A stretch of 26,357 nt of DNA from SIG299 sp051880375 (GTDB lineage: Bacteria; Bacillota; Clostridia; Lachnospirales; Lachnospiraceae), in NCBI GenBank assembly GCA_051880375.1, contig JBJENV010000025.1, positions 1-26,357 on the forward strand, given 5' to 3'. The position numbers were made by a program, and so were the translations under genes. The notes under the pieces were generated by a model, which worked only from the letters and a program-made list of their open reading frames with translations, made no database searches and was not told the DNA's origin. Positions within the stretch are counted from its first letter, which is position 1. Every line of letters begins with the position of its first letter. Below are positions 1-6,741 of this stretch, piece after piece.

Positions 1-10
1 GCTTAGTGAT

Positions 11-66
11 CGTACTGGAGAAACTTGTGAAGCCTTCAGTCCGGAAGGCTCCCGTGGGGGCCTTTC
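11..66 (+). ncRNA. Candidate abiF-type structured RNA
   Basis: This short stretch folds into two adjacent stems just before the Abi_2/HEPN gene. Stem A pairs ACTGGAG (14-20) with CTTCAGT (34-40), with one G-U pair, and extends across a mismatch to C11-G43 and G12-C42; its loop is 21-33. Stem B pairs 44-52 with 57-66, with U63 bulged, and starts directly after stem A, so the two could stack. A competing perfect 7-bp stem, AGCCTTC (31-37) with GAAGGCT (44-50), is also possible. From memory, a conserved structured RNA called abiF accompanies AbiF-family genes and has been linked to RNA toxin-antitoxin activity. Identity is inferred from position and foldability. The 5' end may lie outside the window and no promoter is visible. 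Confidence 0.55.
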
Positions 67-104
67 GTCATATATAGGAATAGAAAGAGGGGGATTGTGC
101 TTTT

Positions 105-1025
105 TTGGAAAAATTATTTAAGACATATGACGAATTGCTTGATTTTTTACAGGAAGAGAAAATGTTGGCAATTGGAGACAAAGAAAAAGCAAAACGTATT
201 TTGACTAAAACGAGTTATTTTTCTTTGATATCCGGGTATAAGGATATATTCAAAAATCCTGCTACACGGAAATACTGTGAAAACGCATCTTTTGAAGAAA
301 TCTATTCACTATATCAGTTTGATGGAGAACTGAGAAGTGTTTTCTTGAAATATATTCTGATAGCAGAGCGGAGCGTAAAAGCGTCCCTTGCTTATCACTT
401 TTCCGAAGTCTATGGGGAAAACCAGGAACAGTATTTAGCGATAGATAATTATGACTTACATAGCAGAAAAAATCGGGATGGAATAGAGAAACTGTTAAGT
501 GTTTTATCTCTTCATCTGGCGAATAAAAATGATTACGTTTATATCAGACATTATCAGCAAAAATATCATAATGTACCCTTATGGGTAATGGTACAGGTTC
601 TGACTTTGGGGCAGGTCGCGCACATGTTTGATTATCTGAAGGGGACAGTACCTATCAAAGTATGCCGTGATTTTCATGGAATAGAGAGAGTAGAATTGCA
701 TACATTTTTATCTGTTATGACGAAATACAGGAATGCCTGTGCACATGGAGAACGTTTTTTCAATTATGTTACAAAGGACAGCATTAAAGATACATTAGTA
801 CATAAAAAGCTTGAAATACCAAGAGAAAATGGGCGGTACATATTCGGTAAAAATGATTTGTTCTCAGAAGTGATTGTTCTCAAATATTTATTGGATCAAG
901 AAGATTTTCATGATTTCTATTACGATTTGAAACGTTGTATTTCAAAAAGAAAACCCGAGAAACGAATTCTGAATATGATGGGATTTCCCGAAAACTGGAG
1001 GCAGGTACTTCGATTGAAAGTATAA
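105..1025 (+). CDS. Abi_2/AbiF-family HEPN protein
   Basis: A 306-residue protein of the Abi_2 (AbiD/AbiF) family, whose members act in phage abortive infection and are thought to be HEPN RNases. The HEPN catalytic signature R-x4-H is visible as RNACAH, with Arg209 and His214, in the C-terminal half. The N-terminal part carries the K-A-x-x-x-L-x-x-x-S-Y-F region and a Y-x-F-D-x-x-L-R helix typical of the family, and the length is normal. The start is TTG at 105: an in-frame stop at 81-83 rules out anything further upstream, and GAGGGGG at 87-93 serves as ribosome site. The gene looks AT-richer than its right-hand neighbours, which fits horizontal acquisition. The structured RNA at 11-66 is probably its partner. 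No adjacent protein antitoxin is visible. Family call is firm; activity is inferred. Confidence 0.85.
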   Translation: MEKLFKTYDELLDFLQEEKMLAIGDKEKAKRILTKTSYFSLISGYKDIFKNPATRKYCENASFEEIYSLYQFDGELRSVFLKYILIAERSVKASLAYHFSEVYGENQEQYLAIDNYDLHSRKNRDGIEKLLSVLSLHLANKNDYVYIRHYQQKYHNVPLWVMVQVLTLGQVAHMFDYLKGTVPIKVCRDFHGIERVELHTFLSVMTKYRNACAHGERFFNYVTKDSIKDTLVHKKLEIPRENGRYIFGKNDLFSEVIVLKYLLDQEDFHDFYYDLKRCISKRKPEKRILNMMGFPENWRQVLRLKV

Positions 1026-1053
1026 GTAAAAGTACTGTTCGCACTGAAGAAAG

Positions 1054-1064
1054 TGTGGTAAAAT
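1054..1064 (+). promoter_or_regulatory. Possible extended -10 promoter for flavodoxin operon
   Basis: TGG precedes TAAAAT at 1059-1064, giving an extended -10 (TGn-TAAAAT). No good -35 is present 16-18 bases upstream. It lies 60 bases before the flavodoxin start and would serve the three-gene operon ending at 2959. Confidence 0.4.
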
Positions 1065-1123
1065 AATGATATCCGATTAGTGACGGAAAATAAAAAACAG
1101 AAGAAAGACAGGAGAAACAGAAC

Positions 1124-1624
1124 ATGAAACGAATCGTAATATATGAAAGCGTCACCGGATTTACAAAACAGTATGCGGAGTGGATTGCGGAGGAATTGCA
1201 GTGTAAAACGGCAGAACTGAAAACGGTAACAAAAGAGAAACTGGCAGAGTATGAGCAGGTCATTTTTGGCGGCTGGGTCTGTGCCGGAAAGGTAAACGGA
1301 TATGAAAAAGTCAAGTCGTTTGACTTGGCGAATCTTGTAGTTTATGCGGTCGGGATGTCACCGGCTTCCGGAAAGACAGAAGAGAAGCTTGCAAACGACA
1401 ATAAAATCGACCGGAGCCGTTTTTTCTATTTTGAAGGCGGTTACCGTCCGGAAAAAGTTGGCTTTTTCTCGCGCATCCTGATGAAGATGCTAAAAAAGTC
1501 GTTAGAAAAAAAGGCAGACAAGTCGGAGGAAGATGTTTATATGCTGGAAACCTTTGACGGGGCGGAACGTGCAGAGAAAGAAGCAATCAGACCATTGCTT
1601 CAGTTTTGTGAAACGGAGGAATAA
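1124..1624 (+). CDS. Flavodoxin-domain protein
   Basis: A 166-residue flavodoxin-like protein, expected to bind FMN and carry electrons in the cytoplasm. The FMN phosphate loop is visible near the N-terminus as E-S-V-T-G-F-T (residues 8-14), followed by a helix as in flavodoxins and protoporphyrinogen-oxidase-like HemG relatives. The middle G-G-W-V-C-A-G-K segment occupies the place of the flavin-contacting loop. The C-terminal tail is lysine- and glutamate-rich. No membrane segment is seen. The ATG at 1124 follows a purine-rich GACAGGAGAAACAG site. The bcp gene begins 3 bases after its stop, so the two are almost certainly cotranscribed, which suggests a redox or oxidative-stress role. The electron partner cannot be told from the sequence. 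Confidence 0.82.
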   Translation: MKRIVIYESVTGFTKQYAEWIAEELQCKTAELKTVTKEKLAEYEQVIFGGWVCAGKVNGYEKVKSFDLANLVVYAVGMSPASGKTEEKLANDNKIDRSRFFYFEGGYRPEKVGFFSRILMKMLKKSLEKKADKSEEDVYMLETFDGAERAEKEAIRPLLQFCETEE

Positions 1625-1627
1625 GTA

Positions 1628-2080
1628 ATGTTGGAAATCGGAACAAAGGCACCGGAGTTTTCACTGCCGGATCAGAACGGACAAATGCATACATTAAAGG
1701 AATATAGAGGAAAAAAGCTCATTCTTTATTTTTATCCGAAGGACAATACGCCGGGGTGTTCCAGGCAGGCGTGCGGCTTCGCGGAGCTGTATCCGCAGTT
1801 TACGGAGAAGGGAGCGGTGGTGGTCGGTATCAGCAAGGACAGCGTCGCATCCCATAAGAAATTTGAGGAAAAGTTCGGGCTACCGTTTACATTGCTTTCT
1901 GACACGGAGCTTCAGACAATTCAGGCATACGATGTCTGGAAGGAAAAGAAGCTGTACGGGAAAACCTCAATGGGCGTTGTGCGCACGACCTATCTGATTG
2001 ACGAAGAAGGAATCATTCGCAAGGCATTCGGAAATGTAAAAGCAACAGAGAATCCGGCACAGATGTTGACGGAAGTGTAG
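1628..2080 (+). CDS. bcp: Thioredoxin-dependent thiol peroxidase (Bcp/PrxQ)
   Basis: A 150-residue peroxiredoxin of the Bcp/PrxQ group, which reduces hydrogen peroxide and organic hydroperoxides using thioredoxin. The active-site segment F-Y-P-K-D-N-T-P-G-C contains the peroxidatic Cys44, and the resolving Cys49 lies five residues later, the spacing of atypical 2-Cys Bcp enzymes. The downstream V-V-R-T-T-Y-L-I-D segment supplies the conserved Arg and Thr. Length matches the family (about 150-156). The ATG at 1628 follows GGAGGAATAA, which overlaps the end of the flavodoxin gene. Its place between a flavodoxin and an ATPase fits defence of an anaerobe against brief oxidative exposure. Confidence 0.95.
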   Translation: MLEIGTKAPEFSLPDQNGQMHTLKEYRGKKLILYFYPKDNTPGCSRQACGFAELYPQFTEKGAVVVGISKDSVASHKKFEEKFGLPFTLLSDTELQTIQAYDVWKEKKLYGKTSMGVVRTTYLIDEEGIIRKAFGNVKATENPAQMLTEV

Positions 2081-2089
2081 AGGAAGCCT

Positions 2090-2959
2090 ATGGTATATTT
2101 ATCACAATTTGAATTTCCGGATGCGGACCGTGAATTTGATTTCATTCTAGGACAGAAGCGCACCTGCTATGACACCTATTATCCGTTCAAAATTCTGTCG
2201 GCACATCAGCTGTCAGTGCTGAATTTTGAACCGGTTACGATTTTGTACGGCGGAAACGGCTCCGGCAAGACAACGGCATTGAATGTTATTGCGGAAAAGC
2301 TTAACTTAGAGCGCGATGCCCTGTATAACCGGTCTGCGTTCTTTGAGGATTATACCCGATTGTGCGATTATGTGGCGGAGCGGATGATTCCGGAGGACAG
2401 CAGGATTATCACAAGCGACGATGTCTTTGATTTTATGTTAAACGTAAGAAGCCTCAATGAAGGAATCGACAGCAGAAGAGAAGACCTCTATGATGAATAC
2501 AGAAGGCTGACGGACCCAAGGCAGCCGAGGTTTCAACTGCATTCCATGGAGGATTACGATGAGTTAAAAAAGGTGACGGCGGCAAGGCGGAAAACGCAGT
2601 CAAGGTACGTCAGAGACAATCTTGGCGAAAACATCAGAGAGCGTTCCAACGGAGAAAGCGCGCTGCTTTATTTTACGAATAAGATTAAGGAAGACGGCTT
2701 GTATCTGCTTGATGAGCCGGAAAACAGCCTGTCTCCCGAAAAGCAGCAGGAGCTCGTAAAGTTTTTAGAGGACTCGGTGCGTTTCTTCGGCTGCCAGTTT
2801 GTGATTGCCACGCATTCTCCGTTTTTCCTTGCAATGAAGGATGCCAAGATTTATGACATGGATGAGGAAAAGGTCCGTATCCGGAGATGGACGGAGCTTG
2901 CCAATGTCCGTGCATATTATGACTTTTTTAAGCAGCATGAAAGTGAATTTGAATCGTAG
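2090..2959 (+). CDS. ABC-type AAA family ATPase (COG3910-like)
   Basis: A 289-residue stand-alone ATPase of the predicted-ATPase group that resembles the heads of SMC/Rad50 and ABC proteins. Walker A is G-G-N-G-S-G-K-T-T (residues 54-62), the signature-like loop is R-S-N-G-E-S (185-190), Walker B is L-Y-L-L-D-E-P (204-210), and the switch histidine is in A-T-H-S-P (His242). The insert between Walker A and the signature (about 80-170) is charged and helical rather than a long coiled coil. No membrane segments are seen, so it is not an obvious transporter component. It starts 9 bases after bcp and is the last gene of that operon. Its cellular role is unknown; relatives are variously linked to DNA repair or defence. 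Confidence 0.8.
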   Translation: MVYLSQFEFPDADREFDFILGQKRTCYDTYYPFKILSAHQLSVLNFEPVTILYGGNGSGKTTALNVIAEKLNLERDALYNRSAFFEDYTRLCDYVAERMIPEDSRIITSDDVFDFMLNVRSLNEGIDSRREDLYDEYRRLTDPRQPRFQLHSMEDYDELKKVTAARRKTQSRYVRDNLGENIRERSNGESALLYFTNKIKEDGLYLLDEPENSLSPEKQQELVKFLEDSVRFFGCQFVIATHSPFFLAMKDAKIYDMDEEKVRIRRWTELANVRAYYDFFKQHESEFES

Positions 2960-3050
2960 AAACAATGCCGGAAACAGGCTTTTTATGAAAGCGCGTTCCC
3001 GGCAGTTGTGCGTTTTAACGCCGGAAAAGTGCCACTTAAGGAAAGAATGC

Positions 3051-3079
3051 TTGCTCTGACAAAATGAAACTGCTACAAT
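3051..3079 (+). promoter_or_regulatory. Promoter of LytTR-ABC operon
   Basis: TTGCTC (3051-3056) and TACAAT (3074-3079) are separated by 17 bases, a good sigma-A type arrangement. It lies 80 bases before the LytTR start and should drive the four genes to 5706. Confidence 0.6.
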
Positions 3080-3101
3080 GAAAAAAACGGAGAGCAGTTT
3101 C
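3066..3101 (+). repeat. Inverted repeat overlapping the LytTR promoter
   Basis: GAAACTGCT (3066-3074) and AGCAGTTTC (3093-3101) are perfect 9-base inverted arms around an 18-base centre. The left arm covers the spacer end and the first base of the -10; the right arm lies over the likely transcription start and early leader. It could be an operator or a 5' mRNA hairpin. The rest of the 199-base gap from 2960 to 3158 holds no convincing terminator. Confidence 0.5.
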
Positions 3102-3158
3102 AGATGATGCCAGGCTGATTCATATAAGTGGCAGCATGTTCTCGGAACAGGGAGGAGT

Positions 3159-3608
3159 ATGAAATATACGATACATCAGATAAAACACGGTGAGGATGAA
3201 ATGATTCTCAATTATCTTGAGATGAATGAAGAGGTTGCCAGAGCCGTGGCGTTTATGCGGTCGGATGAAAAACGAATCATCGGCTTTCAGGGGAAGGAGC
3301 AGGTTGTAATAAAACCGGACGATATTTTGTATCTGGAGAGTGTGGACGGAAGAACCTTTGCTTATACGGAGCAGGAGGTTTATCGGATCAGTTACAGCTT
3401 ATCACAGGCAGAGGCGGCGCTTGGCAGTATCAGCTTTTACCGGTGCAGCAAGGCGATGATTCTGAATATTGATTGCATTGTCAGCCTAAGGAGCCTTCCG
3501 TCCAACCGGATTGATGCGGTGATGAAAAACGGAGAGCATATTTTGATTTCCAGAACCTACGCATCAGGATTCCGGAGAAGATTACGAGGGGAAGGTGAAG
3601 AACGGTGA
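3159..3608 (+). CDS. LytTR-family transcriptional regulator
   Basis: A 149-residue DNA-binding regulator with a LytTR domain covering about residues 45-145. The domain is recognisable from the I-K-P-D-D-I-L-Y-L-E-S strand, the Y-R-I-S-Y-S-L helix start, and the F-Y-R-C-S-K-A-M-I-L-N segment typical of AgrA/LytR DNA-binding domains. There is no receiver domain, so it is not a conventional response regulator; about 45 residues precede the domain. The ATG at 3159 follows GGGAGGAG. The next gene, a DUF3021 membrane protein, overlaps its stop codon. In characterised LytTR regulatory systems of streptococci (Hdr, Brs) such a membrane partner restrains the regulator, so the same control is inferred here, with the ABC genes as part of an autoregulated operon. 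Confidence 0.9.
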   Translation: MKYTIHQIKHGEDEMILNYLEMNEEVARAVAFMRSDEKRIIGFQGKEQVVIKPDDILYLESVDGRTFAYTEQEVYRISYSLSQAEAALGSISFYRCSKAMILNIDCIVSLRSLPSNRIDAVMKNGEHILISRTYASGFRRRLRGEGEER

Positions 3609-4108
3609 AAAAGAGGAAACAAGGGATGACGACACGCTTTGAGCGTTATCTGGCAACCGAAATCGGCATCGAATTCAAAGCCTGTCTTTATTTTTACTGT
3701 ATTCTGGTGTTCTATTCGGTATTCCGCATTTTGAATGGAAGTCTGGAAGCGAGTATTCTTCACATGGCGGAAATGATTTTCACTGCCTATGTGATGGGAT
3801 ATTTGCAGGTGTATCTGCTTTCGAACTTTGATGAGGGAGAGCAGTTTTCGGGCAGAAGCTTCGGGTATTCCGTTCTATGCTCACTTCTTTATACGGCAGT
3901 TGCATGGATTTGCGGCTGGTATGGAAAAAGCGGATTAGTGCTCGGACTGTTTTTTGTATTTATGTTTTGTTCCTATGTCTGCGTGTTTCTGATTTATAAG
4001 CTGAAACGCGATATTGATACAAGAAAGCTGAATGAGGATTTGAGAGCGTTTCAGGAGAGAAAGCAGCAAACGCTTCAGGAAGGAGAGAATCATGGGGAAT
4101 GTGATTGA
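3605..4108 (+). CDS. DUF3021-family membrane protein
   Basis: A 167-residue integral membrane protein with four predicted hydrophobic segments (about residues 24-42, 50-72, 86-106 and 113-132) and a charged C-terminal tail of about 35 residues. This size and its position directly after a LytTR gene are typical of DUF3021. The GTG at 3605 overlaps the LytTR stop (GTGA), showing translational coupling; the upstream AGGGGAAGGTGAAGAAC acts as ribosome site. By analogy with streptococcal LytTR regulatory systems it probably sequesters or senses on behalf of the LytTR protein. The signal is unknown. The GTG fits the coupling best, but ATG at 3629 is an alternative start. Confidence 0.8.
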   Translation: MKKRKQGMTTRFERYLATEIGIEFKACLYFYCILVFYSVFRILNGSLEASILHMAEMIFTAYVMGYLQVYLLSNFDEGEQFSGRSFGYSVLCSLLYTAVAWICGWYGKSGLVLGLFFVFMFCSYVCVFLIYKLKRDIDTRKLNEDLRAFQERKQQTLQEGENHGECD

Positions 4109-4916
4109 AATCAGTCATCTTACAAGAGATTATGGCAGAGGAAAAGGTATTTTTGATGTGTCATTTCAGGTGAAAGAAGGGGAAGTGTTCGGATTCCTTG
4201 GTCCGAACGGAGCAGGAAAAACAACCACTATCAGACATCTGATGGGATTTATCAAAAACAAGTCCGGAAAATGTACCATAAAAGGTATGGATTGCTGGAA
4301 GGATAGTGCACAAATTCAGAAGACACTTGGATATATTCCGGGAGAAATCAATTTTTTTGATGATATGACAGGAACAGAATTTTTGAAATTCCTATCAAAC
4401 TACAGAGGAATTACAGAACTGGAAAGACAGAAGGAACTGCTTGACAGATTTGAGTTGGATCCAAAGGGAAAGATAAAGAAAATGAGTAAAGGAATGAAAC
4501 AGAAGATAGGTATTGTTGCTGCCTTTATGCATCAACCGGATATTTTGATTCTGGATGAACCGACCAGCGGACTGGACCCATTGATGCAGAATCGTTTTAT
4601 CGAATTGATTGCAGAAGAGAAAGCAAAGGGGAAGACGATTCTTCTCTCCAGTCACATCTTTGAAGAGGTAGAGCGCACCTGCGATCGGATCGGAATTATC
4701 AGGAGCGGAAAACTTGTGACGGTTGATTCGGTGGAAACCTTGCGGGAACGTCATATGCACACCTATACCGTTACTTTAACGACGCCCAAGGAAGCTGCTG
4801 ACTTTGCAAAAGACTTCGGAGGAACATCTTCGGGGATAACTGCAACAGTCGCTTCCAAACAGAGTCTGGAACATATTTTCATGAATTATTACGGGGGTGA
4901 CAAAAATGATAAATAG
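4092..4916 (+). CDS. ABC transporter ATP-binding protein
   Basis: A 274-residue ABC ATPase of the CcmA/multidrug type. Walker A is G-P-N-G-A-G-K-T (37-44), the signature loop is M-S-K-G-M-K-Q-K (131-138, a common variant of LSGGQ in this group), Walker B is I-L-I-L-D-E-P (151-157), and the switch histidine is His188 in L-S-S-H. The C-terminal 60 residues form the extra domain usual for ABC-2 exporters. The ATG at 4092 follows AGGAAGGAGAG and overlaps the DUF3021 gene by 17 bases. Together with the permease at 4906 it should form an exporter. The substrate is unknown; in related LytTR operons candidates are peptides, bacteriocins or lipid-like molecules. Confidence 0.93.
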   Translation: MGNVIEISHLTRDYGRGKGIFDVSFQVKEGEVFGFLGPNGAGKTTTIRHLMGFIKNKSGKCTIKGMDCWKDSAQIQKTLGYIPGEINFFDDMTGTEFLKFLSNYRGITELERQKELLDRFELDPKGKIKKMSKGMKQKIGIVAAFMHQPDILILDEPTSGLDPLMQNRFIELIAEEKAKGKTILLSSHIFEEVERTCDRIGIIRSGKLVTVDSVETLRERHMHTYTVTLTTPKEAADFAKDFGGTSSGITATVASKQSLEHIFMNYYGGDKNDK

Positions 4917-5706
4917 TACATTATATTTGCGTGAAATGAAAAAGAGTATAAAGATATTGCTTATCTTTGCTGCTATTATTACAATGTACGTTTGCATTAT
5001 CATCGGAATGTATGATCCTAAGATGATGGAAACATTGGACAGCTTCTACGAGATTATGCCTGAAATTATGGCAGCGGTCGGCATGAGTGCAGGGGCGGCC
5101 AGCCTCCTCGGGTTTATGGTGTCTTACCTTTATGGGTTTATTCTGCTGGTTTTTCCAATGGTATTTTGTATTCTGCGAGGAAACGGTCTGATTTCAAAAT
5201 ATACGGACAGTGGGGCAATGGCAGTTTTGGTAGCGGCACCGGTCAAGAGAAGAACGATTGTGCTTACACAGCTTGCGGTTCTGCTGAGTGGCGTGTGCCT
5301 GCTTATATTCTATGTAACCGGATTGGAATTGGTGTTCGCTAACAGCAAATTTCCGGGAGAACTTGACTCTGTCGAACTGATTCAGCTGAATACGGCTCTT
5401 CTGTTTTTACAGCTGTTTATCGCCGGAATCTGCTTTTTGTCATCCTGCCTGTTTTCAGAGACAAAATACAGTATTGCTTTCGGCGCAGGGATTCCGGCAT
5501 TTATGTATGTACTGCAGATGCTTTCCAATGTGGGTGAAAAAGCAGAGGCAGCAAAGTATTTTACCTTTTTTACTTTATTTGATGCCGGAAAAATTGCAGC
5601 CGGAGATGCAGGAGCATTTTCCTGTTCCATTGTGCTACTCATTGGAGCTATCGCAATGTTTACATCAGGTGCCGTAATTTTCTGTAAGAAGGATTTATGC
5701 GTATAG
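4906..5706 (+). CDS. ABC-2 type transporter permease
   Basis: A 266-residue membrane protein with about six hydrophobic segments (after a short N-terminal cytoplasmic stretch: about 15-35, 63-90, 115-140, 155-175, 185-205 and the last 25 residues), the layout of an ABC-2 permease. I place the start at ATG 4906 because GGGGGTG at 4893-4899 gives a good ribosome site; the GTG at 4897 in the same frame would lie within that site. It overlaps the ATPase gene by 11 bases, so the two are coupled. It is the last gene of the LytTR operon, and no T-rich terminator follows it. Confidence 0.85.
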   Translation: MINSTLYLREMKKSIKILLIFAAIITMYVCIIIGMYDPKMMETLDSFYEIMPEIMAAVGMSAGAASLLGFMVSYLYGFILLVFPMVFCILRGNGLISKYTDSGAMAVLVAAPVKRRTIVLTQLAVLLSGVCLLIFYVTGLELVFANSKFPGELDSVELIQLNTALLFLQLFIAGICFLSSCLFSETKYSIAFGAGIPAFMYVLQMLSNVGEKAEAAKYFTFFTLFDAGKIAAGDAGAFSCSIVLLIGAIAMFTSGAVIFCKKDLCV

Positions 5707-5749
5707 AAAATATATAATCACCGAAATATATCATCCGAAGCGGTTTTCA

Positions 5750-5778
5750 TTGACAGAAGCCTCGGATTGTGTTAAGCT
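5750..5778 (+). promoter_or_regulatory. Promoter of mntP
   Basis: A perfect -35 TTGACA (5750-5755) is followed 17 bases later by TAAGCT (5773-5778), which keeps T1, A2 and T6 of the -10. Transcription would start near 5785, just ahead of the riboswitch. Confidence 0.55.
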
Positions 5779-5796
5779 TTCCACAAATGAATATCC

Positions 5797-5880
5797 CATG
5801 AGGGAGTAGCAAGCGCATCTGCGTAGCAAGTCAACATACTGACCAATCGGTCTGGCTTGCTTTAAACTGCGAGACTCATG
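5797..5880 (+). promoter_or_regulatory. yybP-ykoY manganese riboswitch aptamer
   Basis: The leader of mntP carries the hallmarks of the yybP-ykoY Mn2+ riboswitch. P1 pairs CATGAG (5797-5802) with CTCATG (5875-5880). The conserved L1 segment AGGGAGTAGC (5801-5810) is followed by a small hairpin, GCGC-ATCT-GCGT. The conserved L3 segment TCAACATAC (5831-5839) sits inside a helix formed by AGCAAG and CTTGCT, capped by GACC-AATC-GGTC. The GCGAGACTC closing segment is also present. The family binds Mn2+ and commonly controls mntP and other metal exporters, and the downstream gene is mntP, which supports the call strongly. Confidence 0.9.
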
Positions 5881-5908
5881 TATAACTGTTTGGCTATACA
5901 TGGAGTCT
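5872..5908 (+). promoter_or_regulatory. Alternative hairpin competing with riboswitch P1
   Basis: AGACTCATGTATA (5872-5884) pairs with TATACATG (5895-5902) and AGTCT (5904-5908), leaving only G5903 bulged. This takes up the 3' strand of P1, so aptamer folding and this hairpin are mutually exclusive. It is probably the ligand-free state of the switch. Confidence 0.65.
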
Positions 5909-5925
5909 GTCTTCTTGTGATGATG

Positions 5926-5961
5926 AACCGGGTATGGCATAACAGCTGTACCCGGTTTTTT
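5926..5961 (+). terminator. Intrinsic terminator of the mntP riboswitch
   Basis: CCGGGTA (5928-5934) pairs with TACCCGG (5949-5955), extended by A-T pairs, and is followed by TTTTTT (5956-5961). A 7-base element in the upper hairpin, GCTATAC (5893-5899), can pair with GTATGGC (5932-5938) and would open the terminator; it is free only when Mn2+ stabilises P1. This gives an ON-with-manganese logic suited to an exporter. Confidence 0.8.
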
Positions 5962-6002
5962 AAGTTATAGGAAATTTCGATTATTTCCTATAACTTAAAA
6001 AA
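5956..6002 (+). repeat. Perfect 20-bp inverted repeat after the riboswitch terminator
   Basis: Bases 5956-5975 and 5983-6002 are perfect reverse complements around a 7-base loop. The left arm begins with the terminator's own T-run. It is not followed by T-rich DNA on either strand, so it is not an ordinary terminator. The remaining leader (6003-6060) holds a short GCGTA-TG-TACGC hairpin near 6018-6029. Confidence 0.75.
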
Positions 6003-6074
6003 CGTTCCGCTAAGGATGCGTATGTACGCACGCAAAGCGAATGCTTGCTGTTTAAAACACAGGAGGAAATGAAG

Positions 6075-6659
6075 ATGGAATGGAGTTTTGTATTTTTCTT
6101 TAACAGCATTTTGCTGGGAGTGGGGCTTGCGATGGATGCATTTTCGGTATCGCTTGCCAACGGACTGAACGAGCCGAACATGAGGAAAAAGAAAATGTGC
6201 GGGGTAGCGGGTGTTTTTGCACTGTTTCAGGCGGCGATGCCGATGATTGGATGGATTTGTGTCCATACGGTAGTTCAGTATTTTCAGACCTTTGAGCTGT
6301 TTATTCCGTGGATTGCGCTGCTTCTGCTCGGTTACATAGGCGGGAAGATGCTGTGGGAAGGAATAAAGCACAAGGATGACGAGGAAGAAAAGGCAGAGGT
6401 TGGCTTATCAGCACTGCTGGTGCAGGGAATTGCAACTTCGATTGACGCTTTTTCCGTCGGCTTTACGATTTCGGAGTATGGACTCTTTATGGCACTTGTC
6501 TGTGCGGCAATTATTGCAGTGGTGACGTTTGTCATCTGTGTTGCCGGGCTTGCCATCGGAAAGAAGTTTGGTACGAAGCTTTCGGATAAGGCATCGGTAT
6601 TTGGAGGCGTCATTTTAATCGTCATCGGACTGGAAATCTTTATTACGGGCGTATTTTAA
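6075..6659 (+). CDS. mntP: Manganese efflux pump MntP
   Basis: A 194-residue inner-membrane Mn2+ exporter of the MntP family, with six predicted membrane helices arranged as two related halves. Each half carries the family's conserved acidic motif: A-M-D-A-F-S-V-S near Asp21 and S-I-D-A-F-S-V-G near Asp124. The hydrophilic centre (about 97-110) is rich in Asp, Glu and Lys. The start is ATG 6075, eight bases after AGGAGG (6061-6066); the in-frame ATG at 6069 is too close to that site and TTG 6045 has none. Expression is controlled by the Mn2+ riboswitch upstream. No clear terminator follows. Confidence 0.95.
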   Translation: MEWSFVFFFNSILLGVGLAMDAFSVSLANGLNEPNMRKKKMCGVAGVFALFQAAMPMIGWICVHTVVQYFQTFELFIPWIALLLLGYIGGKMLWEGIKHKDDEEEKAEVGLSALLVQGIATSIDAFSVGFTISEYGLFMALVCAAIIAVVTFVICVAGLAIGKKFGTKLSDKASVFGGVILIVIGLEIFITGVF

Positions 6660-6712
6660 AACGTTTCAGGAAAGCATGAAGTATTTCATCTCGCATCCGG
6701 CGGAAATATGGA

Positions 6713-6741
6713 TTGCTTTTCTTTTTATATGGTGGTATGAT
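6713..6741 (+). promoter_or_regulatory. Promoter of the AbrB-like regulator operon
   Basis: TTGCTT (6713-6718) and TATGAT (6736-6741) are separated by 17 bases. Transcription should start near 6748 and read through the regulator, glycosyltransferase, hydrolase and kinase genes. Confidence 0.65.

Noticed and set aside
2841..3059. Small plus-strand frame overlapping the end of the ATPase gene
   Set aside because: Most of it lies in another frame of the ATPase gene and it has no plausible ribosome site.
3030..3133. Second 9-base inverted repeat, TGCCACTTA (3030-3038) with TAAGTGGCA (3125-3133)
   Set aside because: Arms are 86 bases apart; a 9-base match at that range is fairly likely by chance and no structure explains it.
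6045..6071. Earlier starts for mntP (TTG 6045, ATG 6069)
   Set aside because: The ribosome site AGGAGG at 6061-6066 is spaced correctly only for ATG 6075.
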